Assembly: GCF_039889165.1 (NCBI RefSeq)
Contig: NZ_JAYMYY010000001.1
Span: forward strand, 1,116,001 to 1,180,000
Direction: 5' to 3'
Length of the DNA: 64,000 bases
Source of the DNA: Pseudocitrobacter cyperus
Lineage (GTDB): Bacteria; Pseudomonadota; Gammaproteobacteria; Enterobacterales; Enterobacteriaceae
This document shows, one piece after another, positions 26,576-35,865 of the stretch (positions within the stretch are counted from its first letter, which is position 1; each line of letters opens with the position of its first letter). Made by a program: the position numbers and the translations under genes. Below the pieces are notes generated by a model, which had not been told where the DNA came from, ran no database searches, and was given only the letters and a program-made list of their open reading frames with translations.

Positions 26576-26875
26576 CGTCTGAACGCCCTCCATAAGCGTA
26601 CATTTCCATTGTCAATAAATGACCTCTCTGCTGACATTGATAGTTGTTCCACTGATTTTTATATTTTCGATAAAGTCACATCCCGTTCTGATCACCTTAC
26701 CTTGCACTCTAGTAATCAGATTAAATCATTTAAAGATCTTTCTTGATTATTTGTGATTTGATTTGCAAAAAATAAACAACACATAACCATGATCTATTGG
26801 AGGCACTCCCCAGGCGATCATAGTTATTATTTTTCGTGAATGTTTTTGATCTAATAATTAATTATTTAAATGTAT
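26576..26875. other. Leader and promoter region of the PTS-hydrolase operon
   Basis: This 300-base AT-rich stretch separates rlmC from the IIC gene, both on the minus strand. It should hold the operon promoter and perhaps the rlmC terminator. A half-conserved CRP-like site (TGTGA, six bases, TTGCA; 26752-26767) is visible but its right half is poor. No open reading frame is seen. Confidence 0.4.
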
Positions 26876-28003
26876 TTAGCTTTTTATTAACAGCGTCAGG
26901 ACTTCATAGTGGGCGGTATGGGGGAACATATCGTATAGCTGCACGCGAGCAATGCGATAACCCGGCAGACACGATATGTCTTTCGCCATGGTTTGTGCGT
27001 TGCAACTTGAGTAGATAATAAACTGCGGAGCCATCTGGCTTAAGTAATCACACAGCGCTTTACCGATACCACGACGCGGCGGATTAACCAGCACCAGTTC
27101 CGGCACTTCACCCTGCGCGGTGGCGAACTGCGTGGAATCGAGCGCCTGAAACTGAAGCTTTGTCAGCCCCAGCTCAGCGGCAGACTGTTTCGCGCAGGCG
27201 ATGGCTTCTGGCGCAATTTCAATCCCGGTGAGAGTCATCTCAGGCGTCGCGCAGTGCAGGCCAAAGCCGCCGACACCGCAGAAGAGATCCCACATATGCG
27301 TCACGGGCAGCGCGCGCACCCAGTCACGCGCCGTGGCGTACAATGCGCTGGCAACGGCAGGATTGGTCTGGAAGAAGCTTTGTGGGCGGATCCACAGAGG
27401 AACGTGATTAAAGGTTTCCGCCAGCGCCTGCTGTTCGGTAAAGAAGATCTCCTGATCACCTTCCATTATCGCCATATGAACCGGCTGAATGTTCGCAGTA
27501 ATCACCTTCAGTTGCGGTAATTGCGCCTGTAACCCGGGAAGCGCGGCGCGAAGCTGTTCAACTTTGGCTTCGGAACGCAGCACGAAGCGCAGCATCATGC
27601 CGCCATCGCGTTGGCTTTCCGTCAGCAGAAGATATTTCAGTTCACCACGTTTGCGGGCGACGTTATAGGGCGTTAACCCGGCGCGAGCGATAAAGGGCTT
27701 CAGCGCGGCGAAAACCGGCGCAAATGAAGCGGGATAGAGCGGGCAGTCCGTGAGGTCGACAGGCGTACCGTCGCGGTGCAGCATTCCAAGCAGCGGTTTT
27801 TCCACGCTGCCGCTGACTACCATTTTGGCTTTATTACGGAAACCCTGCTCCGGGCCGCTGACAGGTGCGCACCACGTCTCCACCGCCTGCCCGCCCAGTA
27901 GCACATGCAGATCGTCCATTTTGGCAGAGAGTTGTTCGGCTACCGGCTGCTCAATCCACTGGCATGAGCGACAGCGACCCGCGTCATAAAGTGCGCACTG
28001 CAT
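26876..28003 (-). CDS. rlmC: RlmC, 23S rRNA (uracil-747-C5) methyltransferase
   Basis: The 375-residue protein equals E. coli RlmC (RumB). N-terminal Cys3, Cys11 and Cys14 plus a later Cys (TDCPLYP) bind a 4Fe-4S cluster. The SAM motif is MWDLFCGVGGFGLH. The PPRRGIG motif and the catalytic Cys in IIYSSCNAQT mark the RNA m5U methyltransferases. It methylates U747 of 23S rRNA. It stands alone on the minus strand between ybjO and the accessory block. Confidence 0.97.
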   Translation of the reverse strand: MQCALYDAGRCRSCQWIEQPVAEQLSAKMDDLHVLLGGQAVETWCAPVSGPEQGFRNKAKMVVSGSVEKPLLGMLHRDGTPVDLTDCPLYPASFAPVFAALKPFIARAGLTPYNVARKRGELKYLLLTESQRDGGMMLRFVLRSEAKVEQLRAALPGLQAQLPQLKVITANIQPVHMAIMEGDQEIFFTEQQALAETFNHVPLWIRPQSFFQTNPAVASALYATARDWVRALPVTHMWDLFCGVGGFGLHCATPEMTLTGIEIAPEAIACAKQSAAELGLTKLQFQALDSTQFATAQGEVPELVLVNPPRRGIGKALCDYLSQMAPQFIIYSSCNAQTMAKDISCLPGYRIARVQLYDMFPHTAHYEVLTLLIKS

Positions 28004-28045
28004 ACAAAGACCTTCAGAAATTCAGGGGCGGCGATTGTATCACCG

Positions 28046-28519
28046 TTATTGCAAGCGGAAAAACCGTCGACTGTTTTGTGGGACAAAAAGCAGGAACAAC
28101 ACCAGCAGGTCGGGCATTTTCTGCATCACCAGTGAGTGGAATATTTCACGCTTCGATTCGCCAGCGATACTGAAAAGTTCCGGGTAGCCGTAGCCCAGCG
28201 ACGCCGCCCACAGATAGCTGGCCGCAATAATCTGCGTCAGTAAGTAGAGCCAGCGCGCCCAGTTACGCCCTTTCACCAGCGAAAACGCACAGCCGATCTC
28301 GATAAACACCAGGATCAGACTGGCCAGAAACACCAGCGTCAGGCTCCAGGTTTGTACGCTGCGGTGAATAAAATCGACAACACCGTTCACCCCCAGCAGA
28401 TTAAAAATCATCAGCAGGTCGAGGCAGCGAATCATAATAATGGCGAGCGCCGCCACCTGCACCAGCGCAGGGACATTTAATCTGGCATGCGAACGCCCGG
28501 TTTTAGCAAAGAATCCCAA
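28046..28519 (-). CDS. ybjO: YbjO, inner-membrane protein of unknown function
   Basis: The protein matches E. coli YbjO (DUF2593), with four membrane segments; shared parts include SHARLNVPALVQVAALAI, SLTLVFLASLILVFIE and YPELFSIAGESKREIFHSL. The start is uncertain. The K-12 start ATG aligns here with an ACG (28532-28534) that still has an AGGGGG ribosome site. I chose the TTG at 28519, which has GGAAG eight bases before it. The frame itself stays open to a GTG at 28609 inside the potI end, without a ribosome site. It follows potI in the same direction. Function is unknown. Confidence 0.75.
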   Translation of the reverse strand: MGFFAKTGRSHARLNVPALVQVAALAIIMIRCLDLLMIFNLLGVNGVVDFIHRSVQTWSLTLVFLASLILVFIEIGCAFSLVKGRNWARWLYLLTQIIAASYLWAASLGYGYPELFSIAGESKREIFHSLVMQKMPDLLVLFLLFVPQNSRRFFRLQ

Positions 28520-28592
28520 GATGTTGTCTTCCGTGAAAACGGCCCCCTGGCTGACAGGGAGCCGAGAACAATCTCTGCTGATTTTAAGAGGA

Positions 28593-29438
28593 TTATCCTT
28601 GTCTTGCACGTTGGATATCGCGCACTCGCTGTTTTTCTGCGCGTGCCATCAGATACCAGGCGATAAATCCGACAATTCCTACCACCACAAGGATGAGTGT
28701 TGCCAGTGCATTGATTTCCGGGTTGACGCCCATGCGCACGTTTGAAAACACCAGCATCGGCAGCGTGGTTGCCCCCGGGCCGGAGACGAAACTGGCAATC
28801 ACCAGGTCATCCAGCGAAAGCGTGAACGCCAGCAGCCAGCCGGAAATCACCGCCGGCATAATCATCGGCAACGTAATGATAAAAAACACTTTTAACGGTG
28901 TTGCGCCGAGATCCATCGCAGCCTCTTCAATCGAACGATCCAGCTCGCGCAGACGCGATGAGATAACCACGGCCACATACGCCGTACAGAACGTGACGTG
29001 CGCCAGCCAGATTGTCAGCATGCCGCGATCGGACGGCCAGCCAATGGCATGACCGAGCGAAACAAACAGCAGCAGCAACGATAAACCCGTTATTACGTCC
29101 GGCATCACCAATGGCGCGGTTATCATAAATGCAAAACCGTTTGAGCCGCGAAAACGGCCAAAGCGCACCAGCACCACCGCCGCTATGGTACCGAGGATCG
29201 CCGCCATCGTCGCCGCGCAGGCGGCAATGGTCAAACTAAGCCCCACAGCGCTCATCATCGCGTCGTCACGAAACAGTTCGCCATACCAGCGCGTCGACCA
29301 GCCCGCCCAGACGGTGACCAGTTTTGAGCTGTTGAACGAGTAGATAACCAACATCAACATTGGCGCATACAGGAAGGTAAAACCCAGCACCAGAATCAGA
29401 ACGCGCCATGGCGAACGGACGACCGGTAAGTTATTCAT
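28593..29438 (-). CDS. potI: PotI, putrescine ABC transporter permease
   Basis: The 281-residue permease has the E. coli length, six helices and the EAA loop SIEEAAMDLGATPLK. It pairs with PotH to carry putrescine across the inner membrane. The family start MNNLPVVRSPW lies at 29438, where the ATG overlaps the potH stop by 4 bases. It is the last gene of potFGHI; ybjO follows. Confidence 0.97.
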   Translation of the reverse strand: MNNLPVVRSPWRVLILVLGFTFLYAPMLMLVIYSFNSSKLVTVWAGWSTRWYGELFRDDAMMSAVGLSLTIAACAATMAAILGTIAAVVLVRFGRFRGSNGFAFMITAPLVMPDVITGLSLLLLFVSLGHAIGWPSDRGMLTIWLAHVTFCTAYVAVVISSRLRELDRSIEEAAMDLGATPLKVFFIITLPMIMPAVISGWLLAFTLSLDDLVIASFVSGPGATTLPMLVFSNVRMGVNPEINALATLILVVVGIVGFIAWYLMARAEKQRVRDIQRARQG

Positions 29439-30388
29439 CCGTGTTCTCCCATCTGTTTTTGCTGATGTTTGTGGAACCACATAATCGGCACAATCAACAG
29501 CAGCAACATGACAATCGCCACCGCCGACGCCACCGGCCAGTCGCGGTTGTTAAAGAACTCCTGCCACAGCACACGGCCAATCATGATGCTGTCCGGGCCA
29601 CCGAGTAGTTCCGGGATCACAAACTCCCCCACCGCCGGAATAAACACCAGCATCGACCCGGCGATAATCCCGCCTTTGGTCAGCGGCACAATCACGCTGA
29701 AGAAGGTTTTCAGCGGCCTGGCGCCGAGATCGAGCGACGCCTCCACCAGCGAGTAGTCGATCCGCGTCAACGCCGTATAAATAGGCAGCACCATAAACGG
29801 CAGATAGGCATAGACGATCCCGATATAGACCGCGAGATTGGTGTGCAGGATCTCCAGCGGCTGATCAATTATGCCTGTCCATTGCAGGAAATTGCTTAGC
29901 ACACCGTTGCCTTTCAGGATGCCCATCCACGCATAAACGCGAATCAGAAACGATGTCCATGACGGCAGGATCACCAACAATAACAAAATATTACGCGTTG
30001 AAGGTTTGCTGTGCGCTACGGCCCAGGCCAGTGGATATCCCAGCAGCAGGCAGAAAAGGGTCGAAATGGCCGCCACCTGTAATGACTGGAAATAGGCTTC
30101 GATATACAGCGGGTCGGCGGTCAGTTGCAGGAAGTTACCAAAATTGAGCGACAACGTAAGCTGCCCGTCCTCCCATGACATGAGATCGGTATAGGGCGGG
30201 ATCGCGCGCGCCATCTCAGCGAGACTGATTTTGAATACCGTCAAAAATGGCAATAAAAACAGCAGAATAAGCCAGATAAATGGCAGCGCGATAACCAGCT
30301 TACGCCCATGAGCCAGATTCATACGCGCCAGCCACTGCGCAAGGCCGCCCGGTTTATTCACCGAGGCTGGCGATTCTAAAGCACCCAT
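29435..30388 (-). CDS. potH: PotH, putrescine ABC transporter permease
   Basis: The 317-residue permease equals E. coli PotH. It has a longer cytoplasmic N-terminus, six helices and the EAA loop LVEASLDLGARPLKTF. It starts 9 bases after potG behind GGAGGGCGA and overlaps potI by 4 bases. Confidence 0.97.
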   Translation of the reverse strand: MGALESPASVNKPGGLAQWLARMNLAHGRKLVIALPFIWLILLFLLPFLTVFKISLAEMARAIPPYTDLMSWEDGQLTLSLNFGNFLQLTADPLYIEAYFQSLQVAAISTLFCLLLGYPLAWAVAHSKPSTRNILLLLVILPSWTSFLIRVYAWMGILKGNGVLSNFLQWTGIIDQPLEILHTNLAVYIGIVYAYLPFMVLPIYTALTRIDYSLVEASLDLGARPLKTFFSVIVPLTKGGIIAGSMLVFIPAVGEFVIPELLGGPDSIMIGRVLWQEFFNNRDWPVASAVAIVMLLLLIVPIMWFHKHQQKQMGEHG

Positions 30389-30397
30389 TCGCCCTCC

Positions 30398-31531
30398 TTA
30401 CACCGTCAGAACGACACAGCTATCAGCATCCCAGCACAGACGTACTTCATCGCCCCAGGTCGGTAACCCTTTCCGGTAGCGATGCGCATTCTGTAGCTGC
30501 GCGCTGATCATCTGCCCGCTTTTCAAACGCACATGATAAATAGAGAGGTCGCCGAGGTAGGCAATGTGCACCACTTCCCCCACGGCAAAGTTGTAGCCAC
30601 TGGCAGGTGGCGTCTCGCAAAGCATAATTTTTTCCGGGCGCAGCGCGACGTAGACCGGCACGTTGTCTACCACCGAGGCATCAACGTCCACCTTCAGCGG
30701 ATGCACCAGCCCCGGAGAGTCAATCACCAGGCCATCCTCTTCACGCACTTTCAGCAGTCCCTCAAAGACATTCACCGAGCCGATAAACTCCGCGCTATAG
30801 CGGGTAGTCGGATGCTCGTAAATCTCCTCAGGCTCGCCTATCTGCACAAACTTCCCACGATTCATGATGGCGATACGTCCGGCCATCGTCATCGCCTCTT
30901 CCTGGTCATGAGTCACCATCACACAGGTGGCGCCGACGCGTTCCAGAATATCGACAACTTCCAGTTGCATGCGGTCACGCAGCTTTTTATCCAGCGCGCC
31001 CATGGGCTCATCAAGCAACAGCAATTTAGGCCGTTTGGCGAGGCTTCTTGCCAGCGCCACGCGCTGACGCTGGCCGCCGGAAAGCTGATGCGGCTTGCGT
31101 TTGGCATACTCCTGCATATGCACCAGCGCCAGCATTTCGGCGACGCGGGAGTTTATTTCCGCTTTTGGCAATTTGTCCTGCTTCAGGCCAAAGGCAATGT
31201 TCTGCTCTACCGTCATATGCGGGAACAGCGCGTAGGACTGAAACATCATGTTGATCGGACGCTGATACGGCGGAACATGCGCGAGGTCGACGCCATCAAG
31301 CATGATTTGCCCACTGCTCGGCTGCTCAAAACCCGCCAGCATACGCAGAAGCGTCGACTTTCCGCAGCCGGAAGCGCCCAGCAGTGCAAATATTTCGCCT
31401 TTGTAAATGGTGAGACTGACGTCATCAACGGCGTGCTGGCCATCATAGGATTTCGTCAGATTACGGATCTCCAGCAGCGGGGTAAGCGCTTTACGGATTT
31501 TCGCCTGTGGGAGGGGGGTCGCGTCGTTCAA
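30398..31531 (-). CDS. potG: PotG, putrescine ABC transporter ATP-binding protein
   Basis: The 377-residue ATPase has Walker A GASGCGKST, signature LSGGQRQRVA, Walker B LLLLDEPMGALD and switch His in VMVTHDQEE. A C-terminal TOBE domain follows (ALRPEKIML, VHIAYLGDLS). The frame is open 28 codons further upstream, but a TTG at 31531, six bases after GGAGAG, gives the exact E. coli length and start (NDATPLPQAK against NDAIPRPQAK). TTG is an uncommon start and may lower expression relative to potF, which is needed in excess as binding protein. Confidence 0.95.
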   Translation of the reverse strand: MNDATPLPQAKIRKALTPLLEIRNLTKSYDGQHAVDDVSLTIYKGEIFALLGASGCGKSTLLRMLAGFEQPSSGQIMLDGVDLAHVPPYQRPINMMFQSYALFPHMTVEQNIAFGLKQDKLPKAEINSRVAEMLALVHMQEYAKRKPHQLSGGQRQRVALARSLAKRPKLLLLDEPMGALDKKLRDRMQLEVVDILERVGATCVMVTHDQEEAMTMAGRIAIMNRGKFVQIGEPEEIYEHPTTRYSAEFIGSVNVFEGLLKVREEDGLVIDSPGLVHPLKVDVDASVVDNVPVYVALRPEKIMLCETPPASGYNFAVGEVVHIAYLGDLSIYHVRLKSGQMISAQLQNAHRYRKGLPTWGDEVRLCWDADSCVVLTV

Positions 31532-31632
31532 TGGGTGCTCTCCGGCATAAAAACATACTCGATATGGCCCGGTCGCCATACGAAAAACGGCTTTGTCACC
31601 CGCCCGACAGCGCACATCGGGCGGGTATCGTC

Positions 31633-32745
31633 TTATTTACCGCTTTTAACTTTAGTCCACGCGCGAGTACGCACGCGGTCGATCTTCGGCTCCTGTACCT
31701 TCAGGGTGAAGAGCCTGGCGAAAACATCCGGTGGCGGATAAATACCAGGATTATTACGGATAGCCTCACTGACCAGCGGCGTGGACGCTTTATTGGCGTT
31801 AGCGTAGAACACATGATCGCTGATATGCGCCACGACTTCCGGTTTCATCAGGTAGTTGAGGAACTGATAAGCTTCTTCTTTGTTTTTAGCATCGGCAGGC
31901 ATCGCGAAGACATCAAAGAAGGCCATCGCCCCCTCTTTCGGGATACTGAACGAGACGTTTACGCCATTCTTCGCTTCTTTTGCGCGGTTAGCCGCCTGCC
32001 AGACATCACCCGCCCAACCAATGGCGACACAGATGTCGCCATTGGCCAGGTCATTGATGTATTGCGAAGAGTGGAAGTAACGAATATTCGGGCGCAGTTT
32101 GAGCAGCAGATCCGTCGCCGGGCCGGTGTAATCATCCGCTTTGGTGCTGTTCGGATCTTTGCCCAGATAATTCAGCACCGTGGCGAACACCTCTTCAGGC
32201 GCATCGAGGAAAGAGACGCCACAGCTCTTCAGCTTTTCCAGATTTTCGGGTTTCAGGATCAGATCCCAACTGTTTACCGGCGCATCCGCGCCCAGCGCTG
32301 CTTTCACTTTATCGACGTTGTAACCAATACCGGTGGTTGCCCACATATAGGGCATGGCATATTTGTTGTCCGGATCGTGCTTCGCAACCAGCTTCAGCAC
32401 TTCCGGGTCGAGATTTTTCCAGTTGGGGAGTTTACTTTTGTCCAGCGGCTGGAAGACGCCCGCCGTTAACTGACGCTCCAGAAAGCTTGCCGACGGCACG
32501 ACCAGGTCAAAACCGGTACTGCCCGCCATCAGTTTCCCTTCCAGAACTTCGTTGGAATCGAAAACATCATAAACCACTTTAATTCCGGTCTCTTTTTCAA
32601 AATTCGCCACCGTATCCGGCGCGATATAGTCAGACCAGTTATAGATATGCAGCGTTTTTTGTTCCGCAGCGAGCGCACTGGCCGTGGTGGCCATCAACAC
32701 CCCCGTGACCAGACCTGTTAACCATTTTTTACTGAAAGCGGCCAT
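31633..32745 (-). CDS. potF: PotF, periplasmic putrescine-binding protein
   Basis: The 370-residue protein has the E. coli length. A signal peptide is cut near SALAAEQ. The mature protein opens KTLHIYNWSDYIAPDT, typical of polyamine-binding proteins, and keeps the ligand-site segments YMWATTGIGYN, GWAGDVWQA and FDVFAMPADAKN. It delivers putrescine to PotGHI. The start at 32745 was preferred over an ATG six codons upstream because it gives the family length. It is the first gene of potFGHI. Confidence 0.97.
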   Translation of the reverse strand: MAAFSKKWLTGLVTGVLMATTASALAAEQKTLHIYNWSDYIAPDTVANFEKETGIKVVYDVFDSNEVLEGKLMAGSTGFDLVVPSASFLERQLTAGVFQPLDKSKLPNWKNLDPEVLKLVAKHDPDNKYAMPYMWATTGIGYNVDKVKAALGADAPVNSWDLILKPENLEKLKSCGVSFLDAPEEVFATVLNYLGKDPNSTKADDYTGPATDLLLKLRPNIRYFHSSQYINDLANGDICVAIGWAGDVWQAANRAKEAKNGVNVSFSIPKEGAMAFFDVFAMPADAKNKEEAYQFLNYLMKPEVVAHISDHVFYANANKASTPLVSEAIRNNPGIYPPPDVFARLFTLKVQEPKIDRVRTRAWTKVKSGK

Positions 32746-33148
32746 ATCTCTTTTCCTTCTCAACGTCCGTTAACATTTGGACCAAAACTACGCAGTCGGA
32801 GGCATGCAAAATTCATGCATATTTTTTGTACTGCATTGAAGAAGAAAAAGATCCTCTCGCTGCAGCCATTGCTCGCTTAACGGATGCAAAAACCTCGCCA
32901 GATCGGTAAAAATTCTGGTCTCTGAGGGGGATCATCCGGGTATCGCAAGAATAACTGTAGCCAGAGATAGAGGCCATAGCTCGGCGTTAAAAACGCCTTT
33001 TATCAATTTTTTATGCAAGATCACTTTATCTGATAGGCCAAAAGGCGCCTTCAGGTAGTGAATGAAACTTTAAATTAAGGTTACAGACGGGATAAAAGAA
33101 CGTGATACGCAGCCCCTCTGGCAGTGGCTGCGTTATTCCGTGGCGGGA
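32746..33148. other. potF promoter region and ybjN 3' region
   Basis: This 403-base interval separates ybjN from potF, both on the minus strand. A stem ACGCAGCC / GGCTGCGT (33107-33133) with U-rich sequence beyond it on the minus strand is a likely ybjN terminator. A small palindrome GCATGC, five bases, TCATGC (32802-32818) lies about 60 bases upstream of potF and could be a regulator site. E. coli potFGHI is nitrogen-controlled, but the match to the NtrC consensus is poor. No reading frame of interest is seen. Confidence 0.45.
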
Positions 33149-33631
33149 TCAGTGAAGAAAGTGGTATTGAACCTCTTCCGCAGGTTGCTCTTCCTCTTCT
33201 TCTGCTTTAAACAGCAACTGCTGGGCAAAAGCTTCCAGGATGACCATCGACACCTGCTCCTCGCTCTGACGCATAAACGCGACGAACTGCTCGTAAGTGA
33301 CGCCCACGGTCGCCGATAAAGACTGGCATACGACCAGTTTTGGCAAATTATCATCCTGTATATCGATGAATGCTTTGACCGTCAGCGAGCTGGCGTTGAT
33401 CGCCGAGAGATCCGCCGACATGGCTAACAGAGCTGAAGGGCGAATTTCCGCCAACGCAGAAAAGAGGATCGTGTTATCAATAAGGTCGATTTTCGCGTCA
33501 AAAACGCCATCAAAATTTTGCATATGCGGCAGGTGCAACGCCTGACAGGTATCGCACTCAAAGAAGCTAATGCCTGATTCGTCGAGCCACTGACGTAACG
33601 TATCCAGACCCGGGACGACGAGAGAATCCAT
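33149..33631 (-). CDS. ybjN: YbjN, sensory-transduction-type regulator protein (DUF1790)
   Basis: The 160-residue protein matches E. coli YbjN through DTLRQWLDESGISFFECD and MQNFDGVFDAKIDLIDNTI to the C-terminal FLH. The acidic linker EEEEEQPAEE near the end differs from K-12. The fold resembles type III secretion chaperones. Altered dosage in E. coli affects motility, biofilm and acid stress, but the mechanism is unknown. It is the last gene of the ybjC-nfsA-rimK-ybjN group. Confidence 0.93.
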   Translation of the reverse strand: MDSLVVPGLDTLRQWLDESGISFFECDTCQALHLPHMQNFDGVFDAKIDLIDNTILFSALAEIRPSALLAMSADLSAINASSLTVKAFIDIQDDNLPKLVVCQSLSATVGVTYEQFVAFMRQSEEQVSMVILEAFAQQLLFKAEEEEEQPAEEVQYHFLH

Positions 33632-33749
33632 ATGACCTATGACCTCATGCGGTATAAAACAGAAGAATGCCAGGCTGTATACCCGGCACAGATTGGCTAT
33701 AGCTTACTCAAAAATGAATCCGCATACCACGAAAGCTGCAAAAACAGCC

Positions 33750-34652
33750 TTAGCCGCCCATTTTCAGACAAAAACCAGGATGCGCCTGACGCTCAATCCA
33801 CTCGATCATTTTGCCCGCAATATCAACGCCGGTGGTCGTTTCGATACCTTCCAGCCCCGGAGACGCGTTGACTTCCATCACCAGCGGGCCACGTTTAGCG
33901 CGCAGAATATCTACCCCCGCCACATCCAGCCCGAGCGTTTGCGCTGCCTGCACGGCTATCTCACGTTCACGCGGGGTAATATCCGCCACCGTCGCCATCC
34001 CGCCACGATGCAAATTAGAGCGAAAATCGCCCTCTTTCGCCCGTCGTTCAATGGCGGCCACGACGCGATCGCCGACCACGAGACAGCGAATATCACGGCC
34101 TTTCGCCTCTTCGATATACTCTTGCACCAGAATATGCGCGTTCAGGCCGCGAAAGGCATCAATCACGCTTTCCGCCGCCTGGCGCGTTTCCGCCAGCACC
34201 ACACCAATCCCCTGAGTGCCTTCCACCAGTTTCACCACCAGCGGCGCGCCGCCTACCATCGCGATCAAATCGCTGGTGTCATCGGGGGAGTGGGCAATGC
34301 CGGTCACCGGCAGGTCGATACCCTGGCGCGCCAGCAGTTGCAGCGAACGCAGCTTGTCGCGCGCGCGAGTGATGGCAACAGATTCATTAAGCGGATAGCT
34401 GCCCAGCAATTCAAACTGACGCAGCGCCGCCGTACCGTAAAAGGTGATAGCCGACCCCACCCGCGGGATCACCGCATCATAATGGGGAAGCTTGCGCCCT
34501 TTATAGTGAATCGAGGACGCTGACGGACTAATGTTCATATAACAGGAGAGCGGGTCGAGTATTTCGACAATATGACCACGCTTCATCGCTGCTTCACGCA
34601 GACGCTTACAGGAATAGAGCGTTCCATCCCGGGACAAAATGGCAATTTTCAC
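33750..34652 (-). CDS. rimK: RimK, ribosomal protein S6--L-glutamate ligase
   Basis: The 300-residue ATP-grasp enzyme equals E. coli RimK. ATP-grasp signatures include PLVVKLVEGTQGIGV, VQEYIEEAKGRDIRC and the metal-binding MEVNASPGLEGIE. It adds glutamate residues to the C-terminus of ribosomal protein S6 and can make poly-alpha-glutamate. It starts with GTG behind GAGGTAAAGG. It lies 82 bases downstream of nfsA on the same strand. Confidence 0.96.
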   Translation of the reverse strand: MKIAILSRDGTLYSCKRLREAAMKRGHIVEILDPLSCYMNISPSASSIHYKGRKLPHYDAVIPRVGSAITFYGTAALRQFELLGSYPLNESVAITRARDKLRSLQLLARQGIDLPVTGIAHSPDDTSDLIAMVGGAPLVVKLVEGTQGIGVVLAETRQAAESVIDAFRGLNAHILVQEYIEEAKGRDIRCLVVGDRVVAAIERRAKEGDFRSNLHRGGMATVADITPREREIAVQAAQTLGLDVAGVDILRAKRGPLVMEVNASPGLEGIETTTGVDIAGKMIEWIERQAHPGFCLKMGG

Positions 34653-34733
34653 CCTTTACCTCGCTAAAAACCCTGAATAACCCCGAGTATGATACACATG
34701 CCGCCAGGCCGAATATATGCGGATTTTTATCGC

Positions 34734-35456
34734 TTAACGCGTCGCCCACCCCTGCTTGTGCAGGTAGTCGAGAATAAACGGGCGGTTCTCTTTAATGATG
34801 GTGCGACGAATATGATCGCTCCAGGTATCACGACGATTATTGCTGCCGCGAGACAGGTAATACTCCGCAAGCTGCTCGTCATACTTCGCCAGTTCGCCTG
34901 CGTCCAGCGGCTGATAGTGATTTTCATGCACCACAATCGAGGCCGGTAAGCGCGGCTTAATGTCCGGATTGCTGTCCGGCCAGCCAAGGCACAGGCCAAA
35001 CAGCGGCAGCACATGTTTTGGCAGCTTCAGCAATTCAGTTACCGCCTCAATACTGTTACGAATGCCGCCGATATAAACGCCGCCCAGCCCCAGTGACTCC
35101 GCCGCGGTGAAGGCATTTTGCCCCATCAGCGCGGTGTCGACGACGCCCAGCAGCAGTTGCTCCGCCAGGCCCAGTTGCGCATCCGGACAGATTTGCAGGT
35201 GACGATTGAAATCAGCGCAAAATACCCAGAACTCCGCCGCCTGTGCCACATGCTGCTGACCGCCGGTCAACTCAACCAGTTGCGCGCGCATCGTTTTGTC
35301 CGTAATGCGGATAATCGAGCTGCATTGTAAAAAGCTGGAACTGGAAGCCGCCTGAGCGCTGGCAATAATTGCTGCGCGTTGCTCATCGCTGATGGGCTTA
35401 TCGGTAAACTGGCGAATAGAACGATGGCTGAGAAGCAGATCAATGGTCGGCGTCAT
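34734..35456 (-). CDS. nfsA: NfsA, oxygen-insensitive NADPH nitroreductase
   Basis: The 240-residue FMN enzyme matches E. coli NfsA. It opens LLLSHRSIRQFTDKPIS, keeps the FMN-contacting SSSFLQCSS and GGVYIGGIRN, and ends TIIKENRPFILDYLHKQGWATR. It reduces nitroaromatics and quinones by two electrons; loss gives nitrofurantoin resistance. Its start lies inside the end of ybjC (17-base overlap), so the two are co-translated. The unit is SoxRS-regulated in E. coli; I could not place a convincing marbox here. Confidence 0.96.
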   Translation of the reverse strand: MTPTIDLLLSHRSIRQFTDKPISDEQRAAIIASAQAASSSSFLQCSSIIRITDKTMRAQLVELTGGQQHVAQAAEFWVFCADFNRHLQICPDAQLGLAEQLLLGVVDTALMGQNAFTAAESLGLGGVYIGGIRNSIEAVTELLKLPKHVLPLFGLCLGWPDSNPDIKPRLPASIVVHENHYQPLDAGELAKYDEQLAEYYLSRGSNNRRDTWSDHIRRTIIKENRPFILDYLHKQGWATR

Positions 35457-35730
35457 CATGTTTTTCCTTATCTGGCTTAGGAGGCGTTTTGGTATTACGC
35501 CCCATCAGTTGTGGTGCAACGGTTTGCGCCATGCCCCAAAACAGGGCAAAGGCGGCGGGGAGCATCAGGATTATTCCGGCAAAAATCATCACCACCGCCG
35601 CCCCCTGGCTGGAGACGGGCGCAGGCAACGTGACATAGTCGTTGAGCGAGAGCCACGCGGCTCCCAGCAACACCATGCCTATCGCTTCCAGAATTAAAAC
35701 GCTTTTGGGTAACGACCCGAGCGAACGCAT
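35440..35730 (-). CDS. ybjC: YbjC, small inner-membrane protein
   Basis: The 96-residue protein has two hydrophobic segments (about 10-30 and 43-65) and a charged C-terminus (PPKPDKEKHDDADH). It matches E. coli YbjC (DUF1418) in the opening LPKSVLILEAIGMVLL. The frame runs 27 codons upstream, but the ATG at 35730 behind CGGAGGACGC is the family start. Function is unknown. It is the first gene of the ybjC-nfsA-rimK-ybjN group. Confidence 0.9.
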   Translation of the reverse strand: MRSLGSLPKSVLILEAIGMVLLGAAWLSLNDYVTLPAPVSSQGAAVVMIFAGIILMLPAAFALFWGMAQTVAPQLMGRNTKTPPKPDKEKHDDADH

Positions 35731-35865
35731 GCGTCCTCCGCTTAACCGTGCTGAAATGTCAGAACTCAAGTCTATCTCAGCCGCCGCGATTGTTGCAGGG
35801 CATTTCGCCACACATAGTCAGAATGAATTGAAGCAACAGGCAGAATCTTCTTTCCCATTACGCGT

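Noticed and set aside
26752..26767. CRP-like site before the PTS operon
   Set aside because: The left half TGTGA is good but the right half (TTGCA) has two mismatches to TCACA; too weak to call as a feature.
30533..32469. Two plus-strand frames of 402 and 320 codons opposite potG and potF
   Set aside because: Both mirror highly conserved pot genes and have atypical composition; no known protein is recognised.
32802..32818. Palindrome upstream of potF as an NtrC site
   Set aside because: The arms GCATGC/TCATGC do not fit the NtrC consensus and no sigma-54 -24/-12 element is evident.
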